Assembly (NCBI RefSeq): GCF_041088075.1
Contig: NZ_JBGCVY010000014.1
Coordinates: 1-64,000 of the forward strand
Length of the DNA stretch: 64,000 bases
Direction of reading: 5' to 3'
Origin: Mucilaginibacter_A sp041088075
GTDB taxonomy: Bacteria; Bacteroidota; Bacteroidia; Sphingobacteriales; Sphingobacteriaceae
Positions 41,357-50,316 of this stretch are shown one piece after another. A program made the translations under genes and the position numbers. Every line of letters begins with the position of its first letter. Position 1 is the stretch's first letter. A model generated the notes under the pieces. It was not told where the DNA came from and searched no databases. It worked only from the letters and a program-made list of their open reading frames with translations.

Positions 41357-42181
41357 ATGGCAGTTAAAAGATTTAAACCGGTTACACCTGGTACCCGATT
41401 CAGAGTTGGAGGCGATTATTCGGATATTACTACGAATGTTCCTGAAAAATCATTGGTTGTTTCACATAAAAAATCAGGTGGTCGTAACCACTCTGGTAAA
41501 ATGACTATCAGAAATGTTGGCGGCGGACATAAAAAATCATATAGGTTAATTGATTTCAAGCGTAATAAATTTGATATCCCGGCTACGGTAGCTACAATCG
41601 AATATGACCCGAATAGATCAGCACGTATTGTTTTGCTAAATTATGTTGATGGAGAAAAAAGATACATGCTGGCGCCGGAAGGCATTAAGGTTGGACAAAC
41701 TGTTCTTTCAGGAGATGCAGTTCCACCAGAAGTTGGCAATACTTTACCTTTAAAAAGCATTCCTTTAGGTTCAATTATTCACAATATCGAAATGAACCCT
41801 GGCCAGGGCGGTATCATTGCAAGGTCAGCCGGAACGTATGCACAATTATCTGCACGGGATGGTAAATATGCAATTATCAAATTGCCTTCGGGAGAAACAC
41901 GGATGATTCTGGCTACTTGTTTAGCCACTATTGGAACGGTTTCCAATTCTGAGAAGGCAAACGAAGTATTAGGAAAAGCCGGCCGCAAACGTTGGTTAGG
42001 CCGCAGGCCAAGAGTTCGTGGTGTTGCCATGAACCCGGTAGATCACCCGATGGGTGGTGGTGAAGGTAGGGCTTCCGGAGGCCATCCCCGCTCTCGTAAA
42101 GGTTTGTTGGCTAAAGGCTTTAAAACCCGTGATAAAAAGAAATCATCTGATCGTTACATCGTCGAAAGAAAGAAAAAATAA
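41357..42181 (+). CDS. rplB: Ribosomal protein L2
   Basis: 274 residues. GGRNHSGKMTIRNVGGGHKK and the C-terminal VAMNPVDHPMGGGEG with its essential His are diagnostic of L2, next to the peptidyl-transferase centre. It lies eight bases after rplW, and its stop shares a base with rpsS. Confidence 0.97.
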   Translation: MAVKRFKPVTPGTRFRVGGDYSDITTNVPEKSLVVSHKKSGGRNHSGKMTIRNVGGGHKKSYRLIDFKRNKFDIPATVATIEYDPNRSARIVLLNYVDGEKRYMLAPEGIKVGQTVLSGDAVPPEVGNTLPLKSIPLGSIIHNIEMNPGQGGIIARSAGTYAQLSARDGKYAIIKLPSGETRMILATCLATIGTVSNSEKANEVLGKAGRKRWLGRRPRVRGVAMNPVDHPMGGGEGRASGGHPRSRKGLLAKGFKTRDKKKSSDRYIVERKKK

Positions 42182-42447
42182 TGGCACGTTCAATTAAAAA
42201 AGGACCTTATATTGATCATAACCTGGAAAGAAAAGTTCTGACCCTGAATGATTCAAACAAAAAATCAGTAGTCAAAACCTGGTCGCGTCGTTCCATGATT
42301 TCTCCGGATTTCGTTGGTCATACGTTCGCGGTACATAACGGTAACAAGTTTATACCGGTTTATGTAACAGAAAATATGGTTGGACACAAGTTAGGGGAAT
42401 TTTCTCCCACACGTACTTTCAGGGGTCACTCTGAAAAGAAAAAATAA
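42181..42447 (+). CDS. rpsS: Ribosomal protein S19
   Basis: 88 residues. MARSIKKGPYIDHNLERKVL, then KTWSRRSMISPDFVGHTFAV and HKLGEFSPTRTFRGH are diagnostic. Pairs with S13 in the 30S head. Confidence 0.97.
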   Translation: MARSIKKGPYIDHNLERKVLTLNDSNKKSVVKTWSRRSMISPDFVGHTFAVHNGNKFIPVYVTENMVGHKLGEFSPTRTFRGHSEKKK

Positions 42448-42453
42448 GCGGTA

Positions 42454-42882
42454 ATGGAAGCAACAACAAAAATTAAAAAGTCTGTATTAGTCAGACAACG
42501 CAAAGAGCAAGAAAAAGCTCAACAAGGCGGAGCTTCTGCTGCTAAGCTACAAAACTGTCCAACCTCACCGCGCAAGATGCGTTTGGTGGTTGACCTGATC
42601 AGAGGAGAAAACGTAGAGAAAGCTTTATACATTTTAAAATATACCAATAAAGAAGCAGCAATCAGGGTTGAGAAACTTTTGTTGTCTGCCATCAAAAATT
42701 GGGAGTTAAAGAACGAAGGCAAACGCGTTGAGGACAGTGCTCTTTTTGTAAAGGAAATTTCAGTGGGTGGCGGTCGTCAGTTAAAAAGATTGCGCCCGGC
42801 ACCTCAAGGCAGAGGTTACCGGATTAGAAAACGTTCTAACCATGTAACGTTAATAGTAGATTCTAAAAATGATAACATATAA
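42454..42882 (+). CDS. rplV: Ribosomal protein L22
   Basis: 142 residues, with an N-terminal extension of about 30 residues (IKKSVLVRQRKEQEKAQQGG) before the core NCPTSPRKMRLVVDLIRGEN. The beta-hairpin RLRPAPQGRGYRIRKRSNHV lines the exit tunnel. Six bases from rpsS. Confidence 0.95.
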   Translation: MEATTKIKKSVLVRQRKEQEKAQQGGASAAKLQNCPTSPRKMRLVVDLIRGENVEKALYILKYTNKEAAIRVEKLLLSAIKNWELKNEGKRVEDSALFVKEISVGGGRQLKRLRPAPQGRGYRIRKRSNHVTLIVDSKNDNI

Positions 42883-42888
42883 TTTGTA

Positions 42889-43770
42889 ATGGGACAAAAA
42901 GCACATCCAATAGGCAACAGGTTAGGGATCATCAGAGGATGGGATTCTAACTGGTTCGGTGGCAATAATTACTCCGACAAATTAGTGGAAGATGAAAAAA
43001 TCCGTAAATATTTATCTGTACGTATTGCGAAAGGCGGCGTAGCCAAAGTAGTGATCGAGCGTACTTTAAAACGGATCACGGTTACTATTCACACTGCTCG
43101 TCCAGGCATCGTAATTGGTAAAGGCGGACAGGAAGTTGACAAGATTAAAGAAGAGCTTAAAAAGCTGACTAAAAAGGACATCCAAATCAATATTTTTGAA
43201 ATTAAACGTCCGGAGCTGGATGCACAATTAGTGGCAGAAGGTGTGGCCAAGCAATTAGAGGCACGTATTTCTTTCCGTCGGGCCATGAAAACTACCATTG
43301 CTTCTACCATGCGAATGGGGGCAGAAGGTATCAAAATTATGTGTTCCGGTCGTTTAGGCGGTGCTGAAATGGCACGTACCGAACAATATAAAGAAGGAAG
43401 GATCCCTTTGCATACTTTCCGTGCCGATATTGATTATGCATTGGCAGAAGCTTTGACTACTTATGGTAAAATAGGGGTTAAGGTTTGGATTTGCAAAGGC
43501 GAGGTTTACGGTAAACGCGATCTATCTCCAAACATCGGCGCTAACACCAACACGAATACCAAAGGAGGACGTCCGGAAGGTGCTGCTGCTTATGGCGACC
43601 GTGAGCGTGGTGGCGACAGAAGGAATGCGGGCGGCGGCGGCGGGGATCGTAGAAACAACAATAACAACGACAGAAGATCTGGCGGAGGAAACAACAACGG
43701 CCCGAGAGGCGGTGGTAACAACTCCAATCAGAGAGGCGGCGGAGGTGCACCTGGCGCAAAAAGAAGATAA
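42889..43770 (+). CDS. rpsC: Ribosomal protein S3 with an Asn/Gly/Arg-rich tail
   Basis: 293 residues. The core (GQKAHPIGNRLGIIRGWDSN, KH motif GIVIGKGGQEVDKIKEELKK, then IKIMCSGRLGGAEMARTE) is normal S3 and ends near residue 222. The remaining 70 residues are a low-complexity tail of Gly, Asn and Arg (GGGGDRRNNNNNDRRSGGG and similar). Such a tail is not part of the usual protein and looks like an intrinsically disordered, RGG-like extension. Codon use in it is repetitive. Confidence 0.95.
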   Translation: MGQKAHPIGNRLGIIRGWDSNWFGGNNYSDKLVEDEKIRKYLSVRIAKGGVAKVVIERTLKRITVTIHTARPGIVIGKGGQEVDKIKEELKKLTKKDIQINIFEIKRPELDAQLVAEGVAKQLEARISFRRAMKTTIASTMRMGAEGIKIMCSGRLGGAEMARTEQYKEGRIPLHTFRADIDYALAEALTTYGKIGVKVWICKGEVYGKRDLSPNIGANTNTNTKGGRPEGAAAYGDRERGGDRRNAGGGGGDRRNNNNNDRRSGGGNNNGPRGGGNNSNQRGGGGAPGAKRR

Positions 43771-43819
43771 TTATATTCAAAACGAGATAAGTTTTGTATC
43801 ACAGTAAAAGTTTAAAGTA

Positions 43820-44245
43820 ATGCTACAGCCCAAAAGAACGAAATTTAGGAAAATGCAAAAAGGCAGGATGAAAGGTGTGGCCACCCGTGGCGCCGAACTT
43901 TCATTCGGTTCATTCGGAATCAAGTCTTTGGAGCCTGCCTGGATCACCAGTCGTCAAATAGAATCTGCCCGTATCGCTGTTACCCGTTTTATGAAACGTG
44001 AAGGACAGGTTTGGATTCGGATTTTCCCTGATAAGCCAGTAACCAAAAAACCAGCCGAAGTACGTATGGGTAAAGGTAAAGGCGCGCCAGAATATTGGGT
44101 GGCTGTTGTTAACCCAGGAAGGATCATCTTTGAAGCAGAAGGTGTATCCCTTGAAACAGCTAAAGAAGCCATGCGCCTTGCCGCACAAAAATTACCAGTG
44201 CAAACGAAGTTTGTGGTAAGACGGGATTACGTAGAAGCAGAATAA
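43820..44245 (+). CDS. rplP: Ribosomal protein L16
   Basis: 141 residues. MLQPKRTKFRKMQKGRMKGV and GKGKGAPEYWVAVVNPGRII identify L16, which positions the A-site tRNA. It lies 49 bases after rpsC. Confidence 0.97.
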   Translation: MLQPKRTKFRKMQKGRMKGVATRGAELSFGSFGIKSLEPAWITSRQIESARIAVTRFMKREGQVWIRIFPDKPVTKKPAEVRMGKGKGAPEYWVAVVNPGRIIFEAEGVSLETAKEAMRLAAQKLPVQTKFVVRRDYVEAE

Positions 44246-44301
44246 TTAATTAACAAACCGAATCCTGAAAGCACAGGCTCTTCGGGCGAAATAAAAACAA
44301 G

Positions 44302-44511
44302 ATGAAGAATTCAGAAATTTTAGAACTGTCAACAGAAGAACTTACTGCCCGTTTGGCAGAAGAAAAATCTACCCTGACTAAATTAAAATTTGCGCACACC
44401 GTTTCTGCTATTGAAAATCCTTCCCGTATTGCAAAAATCAAGAAAGATATAGCTCGTTTAAATACTGAAATTACCAAACGCAAATCGGTTCCAACTTCTG
44501 AAACAATTTAA
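44302..44511 (+). CDS. rpmC: Ribosomal protein L29
   Basis: 69 residues, two helices (SEILELSTEELTARLAEEKS, NPSRIAKIKKDIARLNTEIT). It is at the tunnel exit next to L23. It lies 56 bases after rplP. Confidence 0.95.
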   Translation: MKNSEILELSTEELTARLAEEKSTLTKLKFAHTVSAIENPSRIAKIKKDIARLNTEITKRKSVPTSETI

Positions 44512-44525
44512 TCATTCGAATTAAA

Positions 44526-44780
44526 ATGGAAAGAAATTTAAGAAAAACAAGAACGGGATTGGTGGTATCCAACAAGATGGATAAATCAATTGTGGTTTCC
44601 GTTGAGCGTAAGGTGAAACACCCGATTTACGGTAAGTTTGTAAAGAAAACGACCAAATTCATGGCTCATGATGAAGCAAACACTTGCGGTATAGGAGATA
44701 CAGTTACCATTATGGAAACCCGCCCTCTTAGCAAGAACAAAAATTGGAGATTAGTTCAAATTGTAGAAAAAGCTAAGTAA
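44526..44780 (+). CDS. rpsQ: Ribosomal protein S17
   Basis: 84 residues. RKTRTGLVVSNKMDKSIVVS and KHPIYGKFVKKTTKFMAHDE are diagnostic of this OB-fold 30S protein. Its last base is the first of rplN. Confidence 0.97.
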   Translation: MERNLRKTRTGLVVSNKMDKSIVVSVERKVKHPIYGKFVKKTTKFMAHDEANTCGIGDTVTIMETRPLSKNKNWRLVQIVEKAK

Positions 44781-45148
44781 TGGTACAGCAGGAATCAAGA
44801 TTAAACGTTGCCGATAACAGCGGGGCCAAAGAGGTACTCGTAATTCGGGTATTGGGCGGCACGGGCAAAAGATATGCTTCTTTAGGCGATAAAATTGTGG
44901 TAACTGTAAAAAGCGCTCTGCCATCGGGCAACGTTAAAAAAGGTACAGTTTCTAAAGCAGTTGTGGTTAGGACCAGTAAAGAAGTAAGAAGAAAAGACGG
45001 TTCTTACATTCGTTTCGATGATAATGCTGCTGTTCTTCTGAATAATCAGGATGAGCCAAGGGGAACCCGTATATTTGGCCCGGTGGCCAGGGAACTTCGG
45101 GAAAAACAATTCATGAAGATTGTATCATTAGCACCAGAAGTATTATAA
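44780..45148 (+). CDS. rplN: Ribosomal protein L14
   Basis: 122 residues. VQQESRLNVADNSGAKEVLV and GTRIFGPVARELREKQFMKI match. L14 forms part of the intersubunit bridge. A degenerate repeat arm occurs near 44874 (ATGCTTCTTTAGG), probably by chance. Confidence 0.97.
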   Translation: MVQQESRLNVADNSGAKEVLVIRVLGGTGKRYASLGDKIVVTVKSALPSGNVKKGTVSKAVVVRTSKEVRRKDGSYIRFDDNAAVLLNNQDEPRGTRIFGPVARELREKQFMKIVSLAPEVL

Positions 45149-45149
45149 C

Positions 45150-45491
45150 ATGGAAAAGAAAAGTAATTCCCAGATCAAATTTAAACTCCGCAAAGGTGAT
45201 CTGGTAAAAGTAATAGCAGGTGATTCAAAAGGATCTCAGGGAAAAATAACCGAGGTGATATTGAGCGAAAGCAGGGCTTTGGTTGAAGGTGTAAATATGG
45301 TTACCAAACATACCAAACCAAATGCAGCTAACCCTAACGGAGGAATAGTTAAAAAAGAAGCACCTATCCATATTTCAAATTTGGCTTTGGTTGATCCTAA
45401 AACCGGTAACACTACCCGTACAGGAAGAAAAAGAGACGAGCAGGGTAAATTGGTAAGGGTGTCAAAAAAATCTGGGGAGGAAATTAAATAA
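45150..45491 (+). CDS. rplX: Ribosomal protein L24
   Basis: 113 residues. KLRKGDLVKVIAGDSKGSQG is the KOW motif, followed by EGVNMVTKHTKPNAANPNGG. L24 initiates 50S assembly. Starts one base after rplN and shares a base with rplE. Confidence 0.96.
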   Translation: MEKKSNSQIKFKLRKGDLVKVIAGDSKGSQGKITEVILSESRALVEGVNMVTKHTKPNAANPNGGIVKKEAPIHISNLALVDPKTGNTTRTGRKRDEQGKLVRVSKKSGEEIK

Positions 45492-46063
45492 TGGCATACG
45501 TACCAAGATTAAAATCACAATATAAAGACGATATCCGCACTTCGTTAAAGGATAAATTCCAATACAAAAGTGTGATGCAGGTTCCAAAATTGGAAAAAAT
45601 TGCGATCAACCAAGGCGTTGGCGCTGCTACTACAGATAAGAAGTTGATTGATACTGCCATTGCAGAATTGACCACGATTACCGGCCAGCAAGCGGTTTCA
45701 TCCAAATCAAAAAAGGATATCTCTAACTTTAAATTGCGTAAAGGTATGCCCGTTGGCGTGCGTGTTACTTTGCGTGATAATCACATGTATGAGTTTTTAG
45801 ATCGTTTAATTTCCGTAGCTTTACCACGTATCCGCGATTTTAAAGGAATTAACGATAAAGGTTTTGATGGAAAAGGTAATTACACTTTGGGTATTACCGA
45901 GCAAATCATCTTTCCGGAAATCAATATTGATAAGATCAACAAGATTATGGGTATGGATATTACCTTTGTTACTTCTGCAAAAAATGATGTGGAAGCATTA
46001 GAACTTTTAAAATCATTTGGGTTACCATTTAAAAACCAAAATACCAACAACAATAATGGCTAA
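45491..46063 (+). CDS. rplE: Ribosomal protein L5
   Basis: 190 residues. VPRLKSQYKDDIRTSLKDKF, then KKDISNFKLRKGMPVGVRVT and FPEINIDKINKIMGMDITFV are diagnostic. L5 contacts 5S rRNA and P-site tRNA. It overlaps rpsN by eight bases. Confidence 0.97.
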   Translation: MAYVPRLKSQYKDDIRTSLKDKFQYKSVMQVPKLEKIAINQGVGAATTDKKLIDTAIAELTTITGQQAVSSKSKKDISNFKLRKGMPVGVRVTLRDNHMYEFLDRLISVALPRIRDFKGINDKGFDGKGNYTLGITEQIIFPEINIDKINKIMGMDITFVTSAKNDVEALELLKSFGLPFKNQNTNNNNG

Positions 46064-46325
46064 AGAAGGTGTAAAAGCACGGGATGTAAAACGTGCAAAG
46101 GCTGTTGCCAAATATGCTGAAAAGAGGGCTGCCTTAAAAGCTGCCGGTGATTATGTAGGTTTAGATAAACTGCCACGCAATGCTTCACCTATTCGTCAGC
46201 ACAATCGGGATAAATTAACTGGCCGCCCACGTGGTTACATGCGTCAGTTCGGTATTTCCAGGGTTTCTTTCCGGGAAATGGCATTGGCCGGAAAAATTCC
46301 GGGGGTAAAAAAAGCAAGCTGGTAG
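46056..46325 (+). CDS. rpsN: Ribosomal protein S14
   Basis: 89 residues from the ATG at 46056 (MAKEGVKARD). LPRNASPIRQHNRDKLTGRP and RGYMRQFGISRVSFREMALA identify S14 of the zinc-free type: the CxxC pairs are absent. It overlaps rplE by eight bases. Confidence 0.95.
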   Translation: MAKEGVKARDVKRAKAVAKYAEKRAALKAAGDYVGLDKLPRNASPIRQHNRDKLTGRPRGYMRQFGISRVSFREMALAGKIPGVKKASW

Positions 46326-46363
46326 TTGACCATAAATTCTTCGGAACGAAGTTAATGAGCACA

Positions 46364-46375
46364 ATGCTTCTTTTA
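46364..46375 (-). repeat. Dispersed 12-mer repeat between rpsN and rpsH
   Basis: ATGCTTCTTTTA followed by CCACATAAAAATTTG, including the AAAAAT box. It lies in an unusually long 126-base gap within the ribosomal block, so an insertion of this element is likely. Confidence 0.85.
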
Positions 46376-46451
46376 CCACATAAAAATTTGAATTGATAAC
46401 AGGTCGGCAGGAAGGCCTTGGCCGATACCATTATCAGAATTATAACAGTAA

Positions 46452-46850
46452 ATGAATACAGATCCAATTGCAGATTATCTTACACGAGTAAGAAACGCGA
46501 TCAAAGCAAACCACCGTGTTGTTGAGATCCCGGCATCAAACATCAAAAAAGAAATCACCAAAGTACTTTTTGATAAAGGCTACATTGCCAACTACAAATT
46601 TGACGATACCGCTACACAAGGCATTATCAAAGTAGCTTTAAAATACAATCCAGTTACCAAAATCTCTGCGATCCGTAATTTATCACGTATTAGCAGACCA
46701 GGGCTACGTAGATATGCAGGCGTAGAAAACATGCCGCGTGTATTGAATGGTTTAGGTATCGCGATATTGTCAACTTCTAAAGGTGTAATGACCGATAAAG
46801 AAGCAAAGCAGCAAAATATTGGTGGCGAAGTTTTATGTTACATTTATTAA
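46452..46850 (+). CDS. rpsH: Ribosomal protein S8
   Basis: 132 residues. TDPIADYLTRVRNAIKANHR and the C-terminal GIAILSTSKGVMTDKEAKQ with GGEVLCYIY are diagnostic. S8 binds central 16S rRNA and represses the spc operon in other bacteria. It is separated from rpsN by 126 bases holding a repeat arm. Confidence 0.97.
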   Translation: MNTDPIADYLTRVRNAIKANHRVVEIPASNIKKEITKVLFDKGYIANYKFDDTATQGIIKVALKYNPVTKISAIRNLSRISRPGLRRYAGVENMPRVLNGLGIAILSTSKGVMTDKEAKQQNIGGEVLCYIY

Positions 46851-46865
46851 TCGGAGGAATTAAAA

Positions 46866-47423
46866 ATGTCGAGAATAGGAAAAGCGCCCGTTACATTACC
46901 AGGTAGTGTTACCGTTTCTGTATCACCAGATAATTTAGTTACCGTTAAAGGACCGAAAGGATCTTTAACCCAACAAGTTGACAGTGATATCACGATTGAG
47001 CAGGAAGAAGACAAATTAGTTGTGAAAAGACCTTCAGAGCAAAAACGTCATAAAGCATTGCACGGTTTGTACCGTTCTTTGGTTAATAATATGGTCATTG
47101 GTGTTACCGAAGGCTACAAGTTAGAGCAAGAGTTGGTTGGTGTTGGTTACAGAGCAACCAATACAGGAAATACATTGGATTTGGTTTTGGGTTTCTCTCA
47201 CCATTATGTGTTTGAATTGCCGAAAGAAATTAAAGTAACCACAACTGCAGAAAAAGGAAAAAACCCTACAATTATACTTGAATCTATTGACAAGCAGTTA
47301 TTAGGACAGGTTGCAGCGAAAATACGTTCATTGCGGGCACCAGAACCATATAAAGGTAAAGGTATCAAGTTTGTTGGTGAGCAATTAAGAAGAAAAGCGG
47401 GTAAATCTGCATCAAAAAAATAA
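46866..47423 (+). CDS. rplF: Ribosomal protein L6
   Basis: 185 residues. MSRIGKAPVTLPGSVTVSVS and the C-terminal APEPYKGKGIKFVGEQLRRK identify L6. A GGAGGA at 46853-46858 gives a clear Shine-Dalgarno, a rare case in this window. Confidence 0.97.
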   Translation: MSRIGKAPVTLPGSVTVSVSPDNLVTVKGPKGSLTQQVDSDITIEQEEDKLVVKRPSEQKRHKALHGLYRSLVNNMVIGVTEGYKLEQELVGVGYRATNTGNTLDLVLGFSHHYVFELPKEIKVTTTAEKGKNPTIILESIDKQLLGQVAAKIRSLRAPEPYKGKGIKFVGEQLRRKAGKSASKK

Positions 47424-47428
47424 TTGTT

Positions 47429-47779
47429 ATGTTAGGTAAATTATCAAGAAGAGAAAGAATAAAAAAAGGCATCAGAAAACGTTTGGCTGGTTCTCCAGAA
47501 CGTCCGCGTTTATCTGTTTTTAGAAGCAACAAGGGTATTTATGCACAAGTTATTGATGACTTGTCCGGAAAAACTTTGGTTTCTGCTTCCTCTTTGTCCA
47601 AAGAATTTACAGCCGAAGGATCAAAATCAGATCAATCAGTTGCTGTTGGAAAATTGGTTGCAGAAAAAGCAATTGCTGCCGGTATTAAAGAAGTAGTTTT
47701 TGACCGTAACGGTTATTTATATCACGGAAGGATCAAATCTTTGGCAGAAGGTGCACGTGAAGGCGGTTTAATATTTTAA
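47429..47779 (+). CDS. rplR: Ribosomal protein L18
   Basis: 116 residues. RERIKKGIRKRLAGSPERPR and LSVFRSNKGIYAQVIDDLSG match. L18 binds 5S rRNA with L5. Five bases after rplF. Confidence 0.97.
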   Translation: MLGKLSRRERIKKGIRKRLAGSPERPRLSVFRSNKGIYAQVIDDLSGKTLVSASSLSKEFTAEGSKSDQSVAVGKLVAEKAIAAGIKEVVFDRNGYLYHGRIKSLAEGAREGGLIF

Positions 47780-47792
47780 TTCAATTAGCAAA

Positions 47793-48311
47793 ATGTCATC
47801 TATCAATATAAAAAGAGTTAAATCAAGCGAGATTGAATTAAAAGATCGTTTGGTAAGCATCCAACGTGTTGCCAAAGTAACCAAAGGTGGACGTACTTTC
47901 AGTTTTTCGGCTATTGTTGTGGTTGGAGATGAAAACGGTGTGGTTGGTTATGGTTTAGGCAAGGCAAAAGAAGTAACCGAAGCAATTGCTAAAGGCATTG
48001 ACGATGCTAAAAAGAACCTGGTGAAAGTTCCGATCATCAACAGCACTATTCCGCATGAGCAAATCGGTAAATTTTCCGGTGGTTTTGTGTTTATCAAACC
48101 TGCTGCTGTTGGTACGGGTGTAATTGCCGGTGGTGCCATGCGTGCCGTTTTAGAATCAGCAGGTGTGCACAACGTTTTGGCAAAATCAAAAGGTTCTTCA
48201 AACCCACACAACGTGGTAAAAGCTACTGTTTCGGCATTATCACAATTACGTGATGCGTACACGGTAGCACAACAACGCGGAATTGATTTAGGAAAAGTTT
48301 TTAACGGTTAA
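47793..48311 (+). CDS. rpsE: Ribosomal protein S5
   Basis: 172 residues. LKDRLVSIQRVAKVTKGGRT, then VGYGLGKAKEVTEAIAKGID and KPAAVGTGVIAGGAMRAVLE are diagnostic. It affects decoding fidelity and mRNA helicase action. Confidence 0.97.
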   Translation: MSSINIKRVKSSEIELKDRLVSIQRVAKVTKGGRTFSFSAIVVVGDENGVVGYGLGKAKEVTEAIAKGIDDAKKNLVKVPIINSTIPHEQIGKFSGGFVFIKPAAVGTGVIAGGAMRAVLESAGVHNVLAKSKGSSNPHNVVKATVSALSQLRDAYTVAQQRGIDLGKVFNG

Positions 48312-48317
48312 TATAAC

Positions 48318-48497
48318 ATGGCTAAGATAAAAATAACACAGGTAAAAAGCGTTATCGACAGAAGCGAACGCCAAAAACTGACCATGAAGGCTTTGGGTTT
48401 AAGAAAAATCAGCCAAAGTGTTGAGGTAGAAGCCAACGATGCCATCATTGGTATGGTTCGTACAGTAAATCATTTGGTAGCCGTAGAAAATATTTAA
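48318..48497 (+). CDS. rpmD: Ribosomal protein L30
   Basis: A 59-residue gene: MAKIKITQVKSVIDRSERQK, then LTMKALGLRKISQSVEVEAN and a C-terminal GMVRTVNHLVAVENI. This is the normal size and pattern of bacterial L30. It starts six bases after rpsE and ends four bases before rplO. Confidence 0.95.
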   Translation: MAKIKITQVKSVIDRSERQKLTMKALGLRKISQSVEVEANDAIIGMVRTVNHLVAVENI

Positions 48498-48501
48498 CAT
48501 A

Positions 48502-48948
48502 ATGAATTTAAGTAATTTAAAACCAGCAACAGGCTCTACAAAAACAAGAAAACGTATTGGTAGAGGTACAGGTTCTGGCCGTGGCGGAACTTCAACCCGC
48601 GGACATAAAGGTGCAGGTTCCCGTTCCGGTACTTCATCAAAAGTGGGTTTCGAAGGCGGACAGATGCCTTTGCAACGCCGTGTTCCGAAAGTTGGATTTA
48701 AAAATCCTAACCGTAAAGAATATGTAGGTATCAACTTAGATGTTTTGCAAGAACTGGTAGAAAAATTTAATTTATCTGCAGTTGATTTCGATGCATTAAA
48801 AACACATGGATTAGTATCCAGAAACGACTTGGTAAAAATTTTAGGCCGTGGTGAGTTAAAAGCTAAGTTAGAAGTGAAAGCACACGCTTTTACAGCGACA
48901 GCACAAAAAGCAATAGAATCAGCGGGTGGATCTACCGTTAAGTTATAA
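48502..48948 (+). CDS. rplO: Ribosomal protein L15
   Basis: 148 residues. The basic N-terminus TRKRIGRGTGSGRGGTSTRG and KVGFEGGQMPLQRRVPKVGF are diagnostic. A late 50S assembly protein that reaches into the rRNA core. Confidence 0.97.
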   Translation: MNLSNLKPATGSTKTRKRIGRGTGSGRGGTSTRGHKGAGSRSGTSSKVGFEGGQMPLQRRVPKVGFKNPNRKEYVGINLDVLQELVEKFNLSAVDFDALKTHGLVSRNDLVKILGRGELKAKLEVKAHAFTATAQKAIESAGGSTVKL

Positions 48949-48954
48949 ATTTCA

Positions 48955-50298
48955 ATGAAGAAATTCTTCAACACACTTTCCAATATTTGGAAAATTGATG
49001 ATTTAAGAGTGCGTATTATCAACACACTCTTATTTCTTTTAATATACCGTATCGGTTCTTTTATTACTATTCCAGGGGTTGATGCTAATGCAATTGATTC
49101 ACAGAAGACAAGAGAAGGAGTTTTAGGTTTATTGAATATGTTTGCGGGAGGCTCTTTTTCAAGGTCTTCTATTTTTGCCTTAGGTGTAATGCCTTATATT
49201 TCTGCATCAATCGTAATGCAATTGTTGGGTATAGCTGTTCCTTATTTCCAAAAATTGCAAAAAGAGGGGGAAAGCGGCCGAAACAAGATCAATCAGTGGA
49301 CACGTTATTTAACTATATTTATTACTGCACTTCAGGCAATAGGTTATGTTAAGTCACAGATTCCGCCTGAAGCTAAACTGTTCGGAGAACCTTTGTTTAC
49401 CATTTCTTCGGTTTTTGTATTAACAGCAGGTACATTATTTGTAATGTGGTTGGGCGAAAAAATTACAGATAAAGGGATTGGAAACGGAATTTCACTGATC
49501 ATTATGGTTGGTATTATTGCACAACTTCCTTTTGGTATATTGTCAGAATTTACTTCCCGCATTAGCGGAAACGGCGGGCCAATAGCCTTTTTAATTGAAA
49601 TTGTGGCATTGGTTGCAGTAGTGATGTTTACGATCCTTATCGTACAGGGAACACGAAAAATTGCTGTACAATACGCAAAACGAATTGTAGGCAACAAGCA
49701 ATATGGTGGGGTTCGCCAATACATTCCGCTCAAAGTTACTGCAGCAGGCGTTATGCCAATTATTTTTGCGCAAGCTTTGATGTTTATTCCGGCTACGGTT
49801 GCTTCGTTTTTTCCGAACGCTGCATCTAATGGCTTTTTAATGGCAGTTTCTGACTATACTTCTTTTACCCACAATATTATTTTTGCCATTTTGATTATCC
49901 TTTTCACTTATTTCTACACAGCCATTACGGTTAACCCTAACCAAATGGCTGATGACATGAAAAAGAACCAAGGTTTTATTCCAGGTGTAAAACCAGGTTT
50001 AATGACTTCAGAATACATTGATGCAGTGATTTCAAGGATAACTTTACCAGGATCAATTTTTCTCGCCATTGTAGCCATCATTCCTGCCATTGCATCAAAA
50101 TTGGGTGTTAATAGTCAGTTTTCACGATTTTTTGGTGGGACATCTCTGATCATCTTGGTTGGTGTGGTTTTAGATACTTTGCAACAAATCGAAAGTCATT
50201 TATTGATGCGACATTATGATGGCTTAATGAAAACTGGCAGGATCAAAGGGCGTACTGCTATTCCTGTTGCTGCCGGAACAACACCACCCACAATTTGA
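48955..50298 (+). CDS. secY: Preprotein translocase subunit SecY
   Basis: 447 residues and ten predicted membrane segments. IYRIGSFITIPGVDANAID, then GVMPYISASIVMQLLGIAVP and FFTYFYTAITVNPNQMADDM-like segments (TYFYTAITVNPNQMADDM) match. It is the channel of the Sec translocon. A variant repeat arm (ATACTTCTTTTA) occurs at 49856-49867 in the coding sequence. Six bases after rplO. Confidence 0.97.
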   Translation: MKKFFNTLSNIWKIDDLRVRIINTLLFLLIYRIGSFITIPGVDANAIDSQKTREGVLGLLNMFAGGSFSRSSIFALGVMPYISASIVMQLLGIAVPYFQKLQKEGESGRNKINQWTRYLTIFITALQAIGYVKSQIPPEAKLFGEPLFTISSVFVLTAGTLFVMWLGEKITDKGIGNGISLIIMVGIIAQLPFGILSEFTSRISGNGGPIAFLIEIVALVAVVMFTILIVQGTRKIAVQYAKRIVGNKQYGGVRQYIPLKVTAAGVMPIIFAQALMFIPATVASFFPNAASNGFLMAVSDYTSFTHNIIFAILIILFTYFYTAITVNPNQMADDMKKNQGFIPGVKPGLMTSEYIDAVISRITLPGSIFLAIVAIIPAIASKLGVNSQFSRFFGGTSLIILVGVVLDTLQQIESHLLMRHYDGLMKTGRIKGRTAIPVAAGTTPPTI

Positions 50299-50316
50299 TT
50301 TTGGTTATTGCATATA

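Noticed and set aside
44874..44886. ATGCTTCTTTAGG within rplN as a repeat copy
   Set aside because: It differs at the end of the motif and lies in a conserved coding segment (YASLGDK), so chance is enough.
48399..49025. Open frame of 208 codons opposite rplO
   Set aside because: Shadow of rpmD, rplO and secY; no family features.
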